Source of the DNA: Acidimicrobiales bacterium
GTDB lineage: Bacteria; Actinomycetota; Acidimicrobiia; Acidimicrobiales; Poriferisodalaceae
NCBI GenBank assembly: GCA_009843525.1
Contig: VYDH01000033.1
Span: 62,001-126,000, forward strand
Reading direction: 5' to 3'
Length of the DNA: 64,000 bases
The notes beneath the pieces are model-generated. The model was not told where the DNA came from, ran no database searches, and was given only the letters and a program-made list of their open reading frames with translations. Below are positions 16,869 to 34,991 of this stretch, one piece after another (the stretch's first letter is position 1; each line of letters begins with the position of its first letter). The translations under genes were made by a program, and so were the position numbers.

Positions 16869-17894
16869 TCAGTCGCCGAGGCGGACGATGGTGGTGCCGA
16901 CGGTGCGTCCGGCAAGCAGGTCGACGAAGGCGCCGCCCGCAGCATCGAGCCCGTCGTAGGTGACATGGCGAGGCACGAGCGAGCCCGCGTCGATCCACTC
17001 GCGCATCTGGGCGCGGGCCTCCTCGTAGCGGCCGGTGTAAGAGAACACGAGGAAGCCCTGCATGCGCACCTGGTTGTTCACCAGCAAGCCCGGGATGCCT
17101 CGCGGACTGGGATCGGGGCTGGCGGTGTCGTAGGCCGAGACCGCTCCGCAGCACACGATGCGGCCGAACGTGGCCATGCGGAAGAGTGCCGAGCCGAGGA
17201 TCTCGCCGCCCGTGTTGTCGAAGTACACGTCGATGCGGTCGGGCGTGGCGGCGCGGAACTCAGCCCGGAAGTCGGGCGAATGCCGGTTGATCGCCGCGTC
17301 GAAGCCCAGCTCGCCGACCAACAGCGAGCATTTCTCATCCGAGCCGGCTACGCCGACCACCCGGCAACCCTGCGTCTTGGCGATCTGCCCGACGATGTGG
17401 CCCACCGATCCCGCTGCTGCGGACACCACCACGGTCTCGCCCGGTTCGGGGCGCCCGACGTCGAGCAAGCCGAAGTAGGCGGTCAGCCCGTTAGTGCCGA
17501 GTACGCCGAGGTGCAAGGCGGGATCGAGCGCGCCGTCCGCGACGCGCAGCTCGCCGCCGGCCATCACAGCGTGGCGGCGCCAGCCAGTCGCGCCCACGAC
17601 GGTGTCGCCGACGCTGATGCCGTCCGCGTTCGACGCTTCCACGATGCCCGCGCCCATGCCTCGCATCACCACACCGACTTCCGGGGCGCCCGCGTAGCTG
17701 GCGCTGCCCTGCAGGCCGGCTCGCTGTCCCGCGCCGATCGTGATCGCCTGAACCCGCACCAGCACCTCGCCTGGTCCGGGTTCGGCTGCATTATCGGGCC
17801 GCAACGCGAAGTGCTCAGCGCTGAGCGGCCCGTCGGGAGCCTCGGCAAGCACCACGCTGTCCGACACCCGCGCTGTGTTCGTATCTCCAGTCAT
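16869..17894 (-). CDS. MDR-family NADP-dependent oxidoreductase
   Basis: A 341-residue medium-chain reductase without zinc-ligand cysteines, resembling the leukotriene B4 dehydrogenase/CurA type that reduces alkenals and enones. The Rossmann motif AAAGSVGHIVGQIAK is near residue 160, and the N-terminal GroES-like fold includes GPGEVLVRV and the MRGMGAGIV segment. The ATG has GGAG upstream. It is 57 bases upstream of the desaturase gene on the same strand, so it may head that operon, and it is divergent from the coxM-like gene. Confidence 0.85.
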   Translation of the reverse strand: MTGDTNTARVSDSVVLAEAPDGPLSAEHFALRPDNAAEPGPGEVLVRVQAITIGAGQRAGLQGSASYAGAPEVGVVMRGMGAGIVEASNADGISVGDTVVGATGWRRHAVMAGGELRVADGALDPALHLGVLGTNGLTAYFGLLDVGRPEPGETVVVSAAAGSVGHIVGQIAKTQGCRVVGVAGSDEKCSLLVGELGFDAAINRHSPDFRAEFRAATPDRIDVYFDNTGGEILGSALFRMATFGRIVCCGAVSAYDTASPDPSPRGIPGLLVNNQVRMQGFLVFSYTGRYEEARAQMREWIDAGSLVPRHVTYDGLDAAGGAFVDLLAGRTVGTTIVRLGD

Positions 17895-18155
17895 GACCCG
17901 CTCCTCGATTCGTCAACGGATGTCGATGCGGCACCACATGATTGCCGCTCGTCAGCGGCGGTTCTTCGCTCGTTTGCCAGAGGCAGCAGTCACCCGGGAC
18001 ACCGGCGACGATGGCTAACGCGACGAGCACGGCTCAGCGCAACTAACGTCCGCTGCCGTGTGCGCCGTCACCCGCCGGCGGCGCGAGCGACGCAACCGGC
18101 GGGAGACGGTGCGTCGACAGATGATGCAACACCCAACGGATCGGGAGCTATCCGC

Positions 18156-19034
18156 ATGAAATATGCCGCGCCGACCACCATTGACGAGGCGAGGACACTG
18201 CTGGCCGGCGATGCCGGTGCCATCGTGTTCGCAGGCGCAACCGACGTCGTGCCGCAGATGCGCGCCGGGCGGCCTGAGCCGTCGATGGTGATCGACCTCA
18301 AGAAGATCGACCGCCTCATGTCAGTGAGCCTCGACGGCGATACCTGGCAGGTGGGTGCTGCGGCCCCCAGCTCGGCGCTCACGTCCAACGCCGCCTTTGC
18401 TGCCGACTTCCCAGGCCTGACCGAGGCTGCCGGACTGATCGGGTCGGACCAGATCCAGAACCGCTCCAGCCTCGGCGGAAACCTCTGCAACGCCTCCCCC
18501 GCTGCCGACTCCGTGCCTGCCCTCGTCGTGAACGATGCGGTCGCCGTGATCGCAGCCGCTGACGGCGAGCGACGGGTGCCCGTCGCCGACGTGGTGACGG
18601 GGCCCGGCCAGACGTCGCTGGCGCATGACGAGATCGTGGTGTGCTTCGAGCTCGCCCGGCCAGCCGGCGGTACCTCCGATGCCTACCTGCGACTCATCCC
18701 TCGCACCGAGATGGACATCGCCGTGGTGGGTGCCGGCGTCCGGCTCACGCTGGACGACAGCGGCAATGTGAGCGCGGCTGCCGTCGCGCTCGGAGCGGTT
18801 GCGCCCACCGTCGTGCGGGTGCCTGCCGCCGAGGCGGCGCTCGTGGGCAGCAGCCTCGACGACACAGCGCTGGCCGCCGCAGCCGCAGCCGCCAGCGACG
18901 CCTGCAACCCCATAGACGACAAGCGGGGCACGATCAACTACCGGCGCCAGGTTGCCGGCGTGCTCACCCGTCGAGCCGCCGGCATCGCCGCCGACCGGAT
19001 CCGCACACGCAACGGACAGAACGGAGCGTCCTGA
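18156..19034 (+). CDS. FAD-binding subunit of a xanthine dehydrogenase/CO dehydrogenase-family enzyme
   Basis: CoxM-type medium subunit, 292 residues. The FAD-binding motif AGATDVVPQMR (~residues 28-38), the second motif IGSDQIQNRSSLGGNLCNASPAAD (~105-128) and the C-terminal KRGTINYRRQVAGVL identify the family. It passes electrons from the iron-sulfur subunit to an acceptor. GGGAG lies 8 bases before the ATG, and its TGA overlaps the next ATG by one base. The subunit order M-S-L matches cox operons, but the large subunit argues against CO as substrate. Confidence 0.92.
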   Translation: MKYAAPTTIDEARTLLAGDAGAIVFAGATDVVPQMRAGRPEPSMVIDLKKIDRLMSVSLDGDTWQVGAAAPSSALTSNAAFAADFPGLTEAAGLIGSDQIQNRSSLGGNLCNASPAADSVPALVVNDAVAVIAAADGERRVPVADVVTGPGQTSLAHDEIVVCFELARPAGGTSDAYLRLIPRTEMDIAVVGAGVRLTLDDSGNVSAAAVALGAVAPTVVRVPAAEAALVGSSLDDTALAAAAAAASDACNPIDDKRGTINYRRQVAGVLTRRAAGIAADRIRTRNGQNGAS

Positions 19035-19513
19035 TGAGCCGCACCCATGTGAACTGCGAGGTCAACGGCGACGCCGTTGACTTTCTGACCGAAGACGGCG
19101 AATCGCTGCTCAATGCCCTGCGAGACGAGCTGGGCCTGATCGGGGCCAAGGAAGGCTGCGGCACCGGCGACTGCGGTGCCTGCTCGGTCATCATGAACGG
19201 CCGCCTGCAGTGTGCCTGTCTGATCTTCGCCCCCGAGGCCGACGGCGCCGCCATCACCACCTGCGAGGGTCTCGCCAGCGCAGATGAGCTGCACCCGCTG
19301 CAGCAGTGCTTCCTCGAAGGAGCCGCGCTGCAATGCGGCATCTGCACGCCCGGGTTCCTCATCGCCGCCAAGGCACTGCTCGACGAGAACCCCGACCCAA
19401 CCGAGACCGAAGTGCGCTACGCGCTCGCCGGCAACCTGTGCCGCTGCACCGGGTACGACAAGATCGTGCGCTCGGTGCTCGAGGCCGCCGTCCAGATCCG
19501 CACCCCGGCCTGA
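19034..19513 (+). CDS. [2Fe-2S] subunit of a xanthine dehydrogenase/CO dehydrogenase-family enzyme
   Basis: CoxS-type small subunit of 159 residues carrying both clusters of the family: a plant-ferredoxin site (EGCGTGDCGACSV, ~residues 43-55, plus a later Cys) and the C-terminal helical site (CGICTPGF ... NLCRCTGY). It relays electrons between the molybdenum site and FAD. Translation is coupled to the FAD subunit by TGATG. Confidence 0.95.
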   Translation: MSRTHVNCEVNGDAVDFLTEDGESLLNALRDELGLIGAKEGCGTGDCGACSVIMNGRLQCACLIFAPEADGAAITTCEGLASADELHPLQQCFLEGAALQCGICTPGFLIAAKALLDENPDPTETEVRYALAGNLCRCTGYDKIVRSVLEAAVQIRTPA

Positions 19514-19564
19514 TTCACATCGGCTGGCTGAGACTCTCCTGACATCGCACAAGGACACCTGAAC

Positions 19565-21838
19565 ATGAGCACCACTGAAGCGCCCCCAAGCACTGGGACC
19601 AATGGCAATGGAGCGAGCGGGTACCGCTGGGTCGGCACCCGCCCCGTCCGCCACGACGGACTCGACAAGGTCGCCGGCAAGGCCCGCTACGCGGCCGACC
19701 TGAACCTGCCGGGAATGCTGTACGGGCACATCCTGCGCTCGCCGCATCCCCACGCACGGATCGTTTCGATCGACACCTCAGCCGCCGAGGGGATGCCCGG
19801 CGTGAAAGCGGTGGTCACCGGAGCCGACTTCCCCGAAGCACCGCCCAAGGGCGCCACGCGCAACCTGATGTGCACGGTGATCGCCCGCGACACGGTGCTG
19901 TACAGCGGCCATGCCGTGGCTGCGGTGGCAGCGTCCACCCGTCGTGAGGCCAAGGCAGCGGCGGAGGCCATCGAGGTCACCTACGAGCTGCTGCCCCACG
20001 TGCTGAACATCTCCGATGCGATGGCCGACGACGCACCGGTGCTGCACGACAACCTGTTCACGCGCGGCGTCGAGCCGCGGCCCACCGAGCCGTCGAACAT
20101 CGCGGCACGCACGGTGTACGAGCGCGGCGATGTCGAGCAGGGGTTCGCCGAGGCCGACATCGTGATCGAGCGCGAGTTCTCGACCCAGGCAGTGCACCAG
20201 GGCTACATCGAGCCGCACGCCTGCGTGGTCGACTGCGACCAGGAGGGCAAGGCCGTCATCTGGGCTTCGTCGCAGGGCCACTTCATGGTGCGGTCGTCGA
20301 CGGCCACGGTGCTGGGCTGGGATACCTCGCGCATCAAGGTGATCCCGGCCGAGATCGGCGGCGGCTTCGGCGGCAAGACGACGATCTACATCGAGCCGGT
20401 GGCGGCGCTGCTGTCGACGAAATCCGGCCGCCCGGTCAAGATCGTGATGAGCCGTGAGGACGTGTTCCGGGCAACCGGTCCCGCCCCGGGGGCGATCATC
20501 AAGATGAAGGTCGGCGCCCGCGACGACGGCACGATCACCACGGCGAAGGCCTGGCTGGCATACGAGAATGGGGCCTTTCAAGGCATTGCCGCGATGCTCG
20601 GCTGCATGTGCGTCGTATCGGCCTACACCCTCGATCATCTCTATGTGGAGGGCTTCGACGTAGTGCTCAACCGGCCGGTCAACGTGGCCTACCGGGCACC
20701 GTCGGCTCCCGCCGCGGCATTCGCGATGGATTCGATGGTCGACGAGATCGCGGAGCGGGTCGGCATCGACCCGATCGACCTCCGCATCCAGAACTGCCCC
20801 TCGCAGGGCGACCCGACGCCGTACGGACCCAAGTGGCCGATGATCGGCCTGCGCGAGTGCCTCGAAGCGATCCGTGACAGCGATCACTACCAGTCGGAGC
20901 TGCCCGAAGGGCAGGGCCGCGGTGTGGCCAGCGGTTTCTGGTTCAACATCGGCGAGGCGTCGAGTGCCACGGTGAACCTGAACGAGAACGGCACCGCCAC
21001 GGTGATCACCGGCAGCCCCGACATCGGTGGCAGCCGGGCATCGATGGCGCTGATGGCGGCCGAGGAACTGGGCCTCGATGTGCACCTGATCCAACCGGTC
21101 GTGGGCGACACCGAGGTAGTCGGCTTCACCGACGTGACCGAGGGCAGCCGCGCCACGTTCGCGACGGGCATGGCGGTCGTGGAGGCCTGCCGCGATCTCA
21201 AGGAGCAGCTGCGCAAGCGTGCGGCCAAGACCTGGGATTGCGACGTCGAAGAAGTCGAATGGGTCGACGGCTCGGCCGTGCACGGACCTGGCGAGCAGGA
21301 GCCGCTGACGCTGGCCGCCATCACCGGCAATGCGAAGCGCACCGGCGGCCCGCTGGGCGCCACTGCGTCGCTGAATGCCCGGGGCGCCGGCCCGGCCTTC
21401 TCGGTCCAGGTCGCCGACGTGTCCGTCGACCAAGAGACCGGGCGGGTCACCGTCGAGCGCTACACCACCGCGCAGGATGCTGGTACAGCGATTCACCCCA
21501 GCTACGTGGAAGGTCAGATGCAGGGCGGCGTGGTGCAGGGCATCGGCTGGGCGCTCAACGAGGAGTACATCTACTCCGACGATGGCAACCTCGAGAACCC
21601 GGGATTCCTCGACTACCGCATCCCGGTGGCGTCAGATCTGCCCATGATCGAAACCTGCATCGTGGAGGTGCCCAATCCTTCGCATCCTTACGGAGTGCGC
21701 GGCGTCGGCGAGGTGGGCATCGTGCCGCCGCTGCCGGTGATGGCCAACGCCGTGGCCGATGCCACCGGCGTGCGCATCAGCGATCTGCCGCTCTCGCCCC
21801 CGCGAGTGCTGGAAGCGCTGACGGCCGCCGAGAGCTGA
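19565..21838 (+). CDS. molybdopterin-binding large subunit of a xanthine dehydrogenase-family hydroxylase
   Basis: A 757-residue large subunit holding the molybdenum cofactor. Visible: GGGFGGK near residue 264, an active-site loop reading AYRAPSAP near 375, and the catalytic glutamate in GVRGVGEVG near 713. True (form I) CO dehydrogenase has AYxCSFR in that loop and form II has AYRGAGR; this gene has neither, so CO oxidation is unlikely and the substrate (perhaps an N-heterocycle, purine or acyl-CoA aromatic) is unknown. AAGGA precedes the ATG, and it follows coxS by 51 bases. Confidence 0.92.
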   Translation: MSTTEAPPSTGTNGNGASGYRWVGTRPVRHDGLDKVAGKARYAADLNLPGMLYGHILRSPHPHARIVSIDTSAAEGMPGVKAVVTGADFPEAPPKGATRNLMCTVIARDTVLYSGHAVAAVAASTRREAKAAAEAIEVTYELLPHVLNISDAMADDAPVLHDNLFTRGVEPRPTEPSNIAARTVYERGDVEQGFAEADIVIEREFSTQAVHQGYIEPHACVVDCDQEGKAVIWASSQGHFMVRSSTATVLGWDTSRIKVIPAEIGGGFGGKTTIYIEPVAALLSTKSGRPVKIVMSREDVFRATGPAPGAIIKMKVGARDDGTITTAKAWLAYENGAFQGIAAMLGCMCVVSAYTLDHLYVEGFDVVLNRPVNVAYRAPSAPAAAFAMDSMVDEIAERVGIDPIDLRIQNCPSQGDPTPYGPKWPMIGLRECLEAIRDSDHYQSELPEGQGRGVASGFWFNIGEASSATVNLNENGTATVITGSPDIGGSRASMALMAAEELGLDVHLIQPVVGDTEVVGFTDVTEGSRATFATGMAVVEACRDLKEQLRKRAAKTWDCDVEEVEWVDGSAVHGPGEQEPLTLAAITGNAKRTGGPLGATASLNARGAGPAFSVQVADVSVDQETGRVTVERYTTAQDAGTAIHPSYVEGQMQGGVVQGIGWALNEEYIYSDDGNLENPGFLDYRIPVASDLPMIETCIVEVPNPSHPYGVRGVGEVGIVPPLPVMANAVADATGVRISDLPLSPPRVLEALTAAES

Positions 21839-21880
21839 TCGCAACCCGAAGCCGCTGAGGCATTTCGTCGGGGCAACTCG

Positions 21881-22132
21881 ATGGCGGTCGTTCACTTCTC
21901 GACCGACCAGCGCCAGCACACCGGCGGGACACCTGAGGTCACCATCGAAGCGGCGAACGTGCGCGACCTGGTGCGGCAACTCGCAGAACTGTTCCCATCA
22001 CTCAACGCGCACCTCGTCGAGACCTCGTCCACCGCAGTCGCCATCGACGGCGAGATCATCCCCGACCCCTGGCTCGAAGAGCTCACCCCAACGTCAGAGG
22101 TGCATCTAGTCCGCCCGCTCGCGGGCGGATAA
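21881..22132 (+). CDS. MoaD/ThiS-like beta-grasp sulfur carrier protein
   Basis: An 83-residue protein ending in Gly-Gly (RPLAGG), the thiocarboxylated terminus of ubiquitin-fold sulfur carriers such as MoaD and ThiS. The pattern VRDLVRQLAELFP followed by VAIDGEI and a C-terminal EVHLVRP strand fits MoaD. Placed 42 bases after a molybdenum enzyme, it probably supplies the dithiolene sulfur of its molybdopterin (inference). It converges with rpsJ. Confidence 0.8.
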   Translation: MAVVHFSTDQRQHTGGTPEVTIEAANVRDLVRQLAELFPSLNAHLVETSSTAVAIDGEIIPDPWLEELTPTSEVHLVRPLAGG

Positions 22133-22162
22133 GTCAACACAGCGCCCGCTCGCGGGCGGATA
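22111..22162. terminator. tandem duplicate hairpins between convergent moaD-like gene and rpsJ
   Basis: A 20-base palindromic unit is repeated exactly with a 31-base period (22112-22131 and 22143-22162). Each copy forms a CGCCCG/CGGGCG stem (seven pairs in the first) with a CTCG loop. The first copy includes the last codons and stop of the moaD-like gene; the second lies 8 bases beyond the rpsJ stop. No T-tract is present, but a bidirectional terminator or barrier between head-on transcripts is the likeliest role. Confidence 0.55.
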
Positions 22163-22169
22163 GGCGCGG

Positions 22170-22484
22170 CTAGGGCTGGACTTTGAGCTCGATCTCGACG
22201 CCGGCAGGCAGGTCGAGACGCTGGAGCGAGTCGACCGTCTTGTCGGTGGGATCGATCACGTCGATCAGGCGCTTGTGGATGCGCATCTCGAAGTGCTCGC
22301 GCGAGTCCTTGTCCTTATGGGGGGACCGCACAACCGTGTAGCGATGCTTCTCGGTCGGCAGCGGCACCGGGCCCCTCACCTTGGCGTTGGTGCGCAGCAC
22401 CGTCTCGGTGATCTTCTGCGCCGACTGGTCCACGATCTCGTGGTCGTAGGCCTTGAGCCGCATCCGGATCCGAGGTGCTGCCAT
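22170..22484 (-). CDS. rpsJ: 30S ribosomal protein S10 / NusE
   Basis: S10 also serves as the NusB partner in antitermination. It has 104 residues: [18 protein letters not shown] at the N-terminus, then [31 protein letters not shown]. Here it closes the rpsL-rpsG-fusA-tuf series and is followed by hairpins and foreign genes instead of rplC. The weak ribosome-binding site (AGGC) and the 32-base gap to tuf suggest readthrough from tuf. Confidence 0.97.
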   Translation of the reverse strand: MAAPRIRMRLKAYDHEIVDQSAQKITETVLRTNAKVRGPVPLPTEKHRYTVVRSPHKDKDSREHFEMRIHKRLIDVIDPTDKTVDSLQRLDLPAGVEIELKVQP

Positions 22485-22516
22485 CTGAGTGCCTGACTGT
22501 TCGCCGGAAACCCGGG

Positions 22517-23701
22517 CTACTGGACGATCTTTGTGACCCGGCCGGCGCCCACAGTGCGCCCGCCCTCACGGATGGCGAAGCGCAAGCCCTCGTCCATCGC
22601 GATCGGGTTGATCAGCTCGACGGTCATCTCGGTGTTGTCGCCCGGCATGCACATCTCGGTGCCCGACGGCAGCTCGACCACACCGGTGATGTCGGTGGTG
22701 CGGAAATAGAACTGCGGGCGGTAGTTCGAGAAGAACGGCTTGTGCCGCCCGCCCTCGTCCTTGGTGAGCACGTAGACCTGCGCCTCGAACTTGGTGTGCG
22801 GGGTGATCGCGCCCTTGCGGGTGCAGACCTGGCCGCGCTCCACCTCGTCCTTGCCGGTGCCACGCAGCAGCAGGCCGACGTTGTCGCCCGCCTGGCCCTG
22901 GTCGAGGATCTTGCGGAACATCTCGACGCCGGTCACCGTGGTGGTCTGCGTGTCGCGGATGCCCACGATCTCGACCTCGTCACCGGAGTTGATGATGCCC
23001 TGCTCGATCTTGCCGGTCACTACGGTGCCGCGGCCGGTGATCGAGAAGACATCCTCGATCGGCATCAGGAACGGGCGCTCGGTGTCGCGCTCGGGCTCGG
23101 GCACGTAGGTGTCGACTGCGTTCATCAGCTCGACGACCTGCTCGGCGGCAGCCGCATCGCCCTCCAGCGCGTTCAGCGCGGAGACGCGAACCACCGGGAC
23201 GTCGTCGCCGGGGAACTCGTACTCGCTGAGCAGCTCGCGTACCTCGAGCTCGACGAGCTCGAGCAGCTCCTCGTCGTCGACCATGTCGACCTTGTTGAGG
23301 GCCACCACGATGTAGGGCACGCCGACCTGGCGGGCGAGCAGCACGTGCTCACGGGTCTGGGGCATCGGGCCGTCAGCCGCGGACACCACCAGGATGGCGC
23401 CGTCCACCTGGGCGGCGCCGGTGATCATGTTCTTGATGTAGTCGGCGTGACCAGGCATGTCGACGTGCGCGTAGTGCCGGTTGGCCGTCTCGTACTCGAC
23501 GTGCGCGATGGAGATCGTGATGCCGCGCTCACGCTCTTCGGGTGCCTTGTCGATCTCGTCGAAGGCCGTCGCCTGGCCGCCGACCTGTTCGGACAGCACG
23601 CGCGTGATGGCTGCCGTCAGTGTCGTCTTGCCGTGGTCGATGTGGCCCATCGTGCCCACGTTGACGTGAGGCTTGGTCCGCTCGAAACGCTCTTTTGCCA
23701 T
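22517..23701 (-). CDS. tuf: translation elongation factor Tu
   Basis: The GTPase that delivers aminoacyl-tRNA. It has 394 residues. G1 (GHIDHGKTT, ~19-27), switch I ([13 protein letters not shown]), G3 ([12 protein letters not shown]), G4 ([11 protein letters not shown]) and G5 (SALNALEG) are all intact. In addition to readthrough from fusA it has its own candidate promoter (TTGGAA-17-TAGCCT) and a leader of about 95 bases. The upstream AAAGGCGGG is a plausible ribosome-binding site. Confidence 0.98.
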   Translation of the reverse strand: MAKERFERTKPHVNVGTMGHIDHGKTTLTAAITRVLSEQVGGQATAFDEIDKAPEERERGITISIAHVEYETANRHYAHVDMPGHADYIKNMITGAAQVDGAILVVSAADGPMPQTREHVLLARQVGVPYIVVALNKVDMVDDEELLELVELEVRELLSEYEFPGDDVPVVRVSALNALEGDAAAAEQVVELMNAVDTYVPEPERDTERPFLMPIEDVFSITGRGTVVTGKIEQGIINSGDEVEIVGIRDTQTTTVTGVEMFRKILDQGQAGDNVGLLLRGTGKDEVERGQVCTRKGAITPHTKFEAQVYVLTKDEGGRHKPFFSNYRPQFYFRTTDITGVVELPSGTEMCMPGDNTEMTVELINPIAMDEGLRFAIREGGRTVGAGRVTKIVQ

Positions 23702-23800
23702 GTCGTACCCGCCTTTCGGGGTTCTGCTCGCCTATCGGGGGTGAGTGAGGTGCAGGGATGCGTAGTTCTCTTTGGTTTCTTCAAGGTCTTGAACGGTGTG

Positions 23801-23829
23801 AGGCTAGGGATGCCGTGGCCCAGTTCCAA
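23801..23829 (-). promoter_or_regulatory. candidate tuf promoter
   Basis: TTGGAA at 23829-23824, a 17-base spacer, and TAGCCT at 23806-23801 on the minus strand, lying in the 188-base fusA-tuf gap. It has the same -10 box as rpsL and rplC. It would give tuf extra expression over fusA, as expected for the most abundant translation factor. Confidence 0.6.
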
Positions 23830-23889
23830 TGGAAAGGGCCGCATGACCGCGAACGGAAGCCGACTGCGGCCCGCCAGCAGCGGCTCGGG

Positions 23890-25974
<2,085 letters not shown>

Positions 25975-26041
25975 TTCAGCGTTGCCCCAGTTGACCAGAC
26001 ATCTCGATCAGATCGCCAGCGAACCGCTCACCAGCGGATTG

Positions 26042-26512
26042 CTACCAGCGGTAGTGGGCGAAGGCCTTGTTGGCCTCTGCCATGCGGTGCGTGTCTTCAC
26101 GACGCTTGGCAGCCGAGCCGGTGCCGTTGGAGGCATCCATCAGCTCGTTCGCGAGTCGTTCAGACATGGTGCGCTCGCGGCGCTCGCGGGCGAAGCCCAC
26201 GATCCAGCGAATTGCCAGCGCGGTGGCGCGGCGAGGGCGCACCTCGACGGGCACCTGGTACGTGGCACCGCCGACGCGACGGCTCTTCACTTCGACTTGC
26301 GGCCGGGTGTTGTCCACCGCCCGCTTCAGAATCTCGAGCGGCTCGCCGCCTGTCCGCTCGCCGACGAGATCCATCGCTTGGTACACGATGCTCTCGGCCA
26401 GCGAGCGCTTGCCGCGCCGCAGCACCTTGTTGATGAACTGGGTGACCAGCGCGGAGTCGTAGACGGGGTCGGGAGCGATGTCGCGGCGGGGCGCTGCACC
26501 TCGGCGGGGCAC
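26042..26512 (-). CDS. rpsG: 30S ribosomal protein S7
   Basis: A 16S rRNA head nucleator. It has 156 residues: PRRGAAPRR at the N-terminus, then [45 protein letters not shown] and the C-terminal [19 protein letters not shown]. The GTG start follows the rpsL stop by a single base with GGGAG inside the rpsL end. Confidence 0.98.
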   Translation of the reverse strand: MPRRGAAPRRDIAPDPVYDSALVTQFINKVLRRGKRSLAESIVYQAMDLVGERTGGEPLEILKRAVDNTRPQVEVKSRRVGGATYQVPVEVRPRRATALAIRWIVGFARERRERTMSERLANELMDASNGTGSAAKRREDTHRMAEANKAFAHYRW

Positions 26513-26513
26513 G

Positions 26514-26885
26514 TCAGGACTCCCGCTTGGCGCCGTAGCGCGAGCGTGCCTGCTGGCGGGAATTCACACCCGAAGCATCCAGCGCACCGCGGATGATCTT
26601 GTAACGGACGCCGGGCAGGTCCTTGACCCGGCCGCCGCGCACCAGCACGATGCTGTGCTCCTGCAGGTTATGGCCCTCGCCCGGGATGTAAGCGGTCACC
26701 TCGACACCGCTGGTGAGGCGCACACGGGCAACCTTGCGCAGGGCCGAGTTCGGCTTCTTCGGCGTGTGCGTGTACACGCGGGTGCAGACCCCGCGCCGCT
26801 GGGGCGAGCCCTTCAACGCCGGCGTGCGCACCTTCGTCGGCTTGGACTTTCGGCCCTTGCGGACCAGCTGCTGGATCGTGGGCAC
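26514..26885 (-). CDS. rpsL: 30S ribosomal protein S12
   Basis: A decoding-centre protein of 123 residues with a GTG start ([11 protein letters not shown]) and GAGGT upstream. The conserved [17 protein letters not shown] and [16 protein letters not shown] loops are wild type, including the lysines where streptomycin-resistance changes usually occur, so no resistance is predicted. It is the first gene after the candidate str promoter. Confidence 0.98.
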   Translation of the reverse strand: MPTIQQLVRKGRKSKPTKVRTPALKGSPQRRGVCTRVYTHTPKKPNSALRKVARVRLTSGVEVTAYIPGEGHNLQEHSIVLVRGGRVKDLPGVRYKIIRGALDASGVNSRQQARSRYGAKRES

Positions 26886-27022
26886 CAGAACCTCAGTGAG
26901 TTGGGAGACCCCTGCAAGTCGGGGCTGTCAGCGGGACAGGTTGCTAGCGGACAGGTCGACGGGCAGGAGTCGTGCAGATCTGCGCAATGCCCCACCCGGC
27001 AGCGCGCCGAAACCGGCCTTGA

Positions 27023-27051
27023 AGGCTAGGCAGCGCGCCCCAGCACGACAA
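27023..27051 (-). promoter_or_regulatory. candidate promoter of the rpsL-rpsG-fusA operon
   Basis: TTGTCG at 27051-27046, a 17-base spacer, and TAGCCT at 27028-27023 on the minus strand, starting 4 bases after the rpoC stop. The predicted leader of about 130 bases contains short inverted repeats (CTGTC/GACAG and CCCC/GGGG). It is one of five promoters here with a TAGC(C/G)T -10. Confidence 0.6.
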
Positions 27052-27055
27052 CCGC

Positions 27056-30985
<3,930 letters not shown>

Positions 30986-31075
30986 GCGTTGTGTCCGGCC
31001 CTGTGTCTGTTTCGGTGGTGCGAGTTCTTGATGTTTCGGTTGCGCTGCATCGGCTGTGCGGTGTCGCTGCGCTGA

Positions 31076-34738
<3,663 letters not shown>

Positions 34739-34924
34739 CGGACTCTCCTAGTGGTTCAGTTGTTCGGGATGGGTCACCGGCGACTGCCCGCGGCAGGCGA
34801 CGGGGGGCTGGAAGCGCGCGCAGTCGCAGGCGTCCGCAGCAAACAGGGAGCCCACCGCTGGGCCTCGGTGCTGGGGACTGGTGGGTGCGCGAATGGGGAG
34901 GCCACCTGTGCCACGGCGGGGGCA

Positions 34925-34953
34925 ACGCTATCCAGCAACGCTGGGCGCCACAA
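34925..34953 (-). promoter_or_regulatory. candidate rpoB promoter with a palindrome in its spacer
   Basis: TTGTGG at 34953-34948, a 17-base spacer, and TAGCGT at 34930-34925 on the minus strand. The spacer contains a perfect inverted repeat CCAGC-AAC-GCTGG (34932-34944). The transcript would have a leader of about 180 bases before rpoB, in the 253-base gap after rplL, so rpoBC can be controlled separately from rplJL. Confidence 0.55.
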
Positions 34954-34991
34954 CCGCCACACGCGGCATGCGGTGAGAAATGCGCGCGCGT

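Noticed and set aside
17895-18155. Promoters in the divergent spacer between the MDR and coxM-like genes
   Set aside because: A TAGCCA and a TAACGT box occur, but their spacing to any TTG element is wrong (19 or more bases) and nothing else stands out, so no promoter is called in this 261-base spacer.
19565-21838. Large molybdenum subunit as aerobic CO dehydrogenase CoxL
   Set aside because: The diagnostic active-site loop AYxCSFR is replaced by AYRAPSAP, so only the wider xanthine dehydrogenase family is claimed.
12290-22170. Insertion in the S10 operon as a transposon or genomic island with defined ends
   Set aside because: No transposase, integrase, attachment-site duplication or terminal inverted repeats were found at either boundary, so only the disrupted gene order is reported.
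30986-31075. A separate promoter between rpoB and rpoC
   Set aside because: No TTG-N17-TAGC(C/G)T pattern or other convincing element is seen in this 90-base gap; cotranscription with rpoB is the simpler reading.
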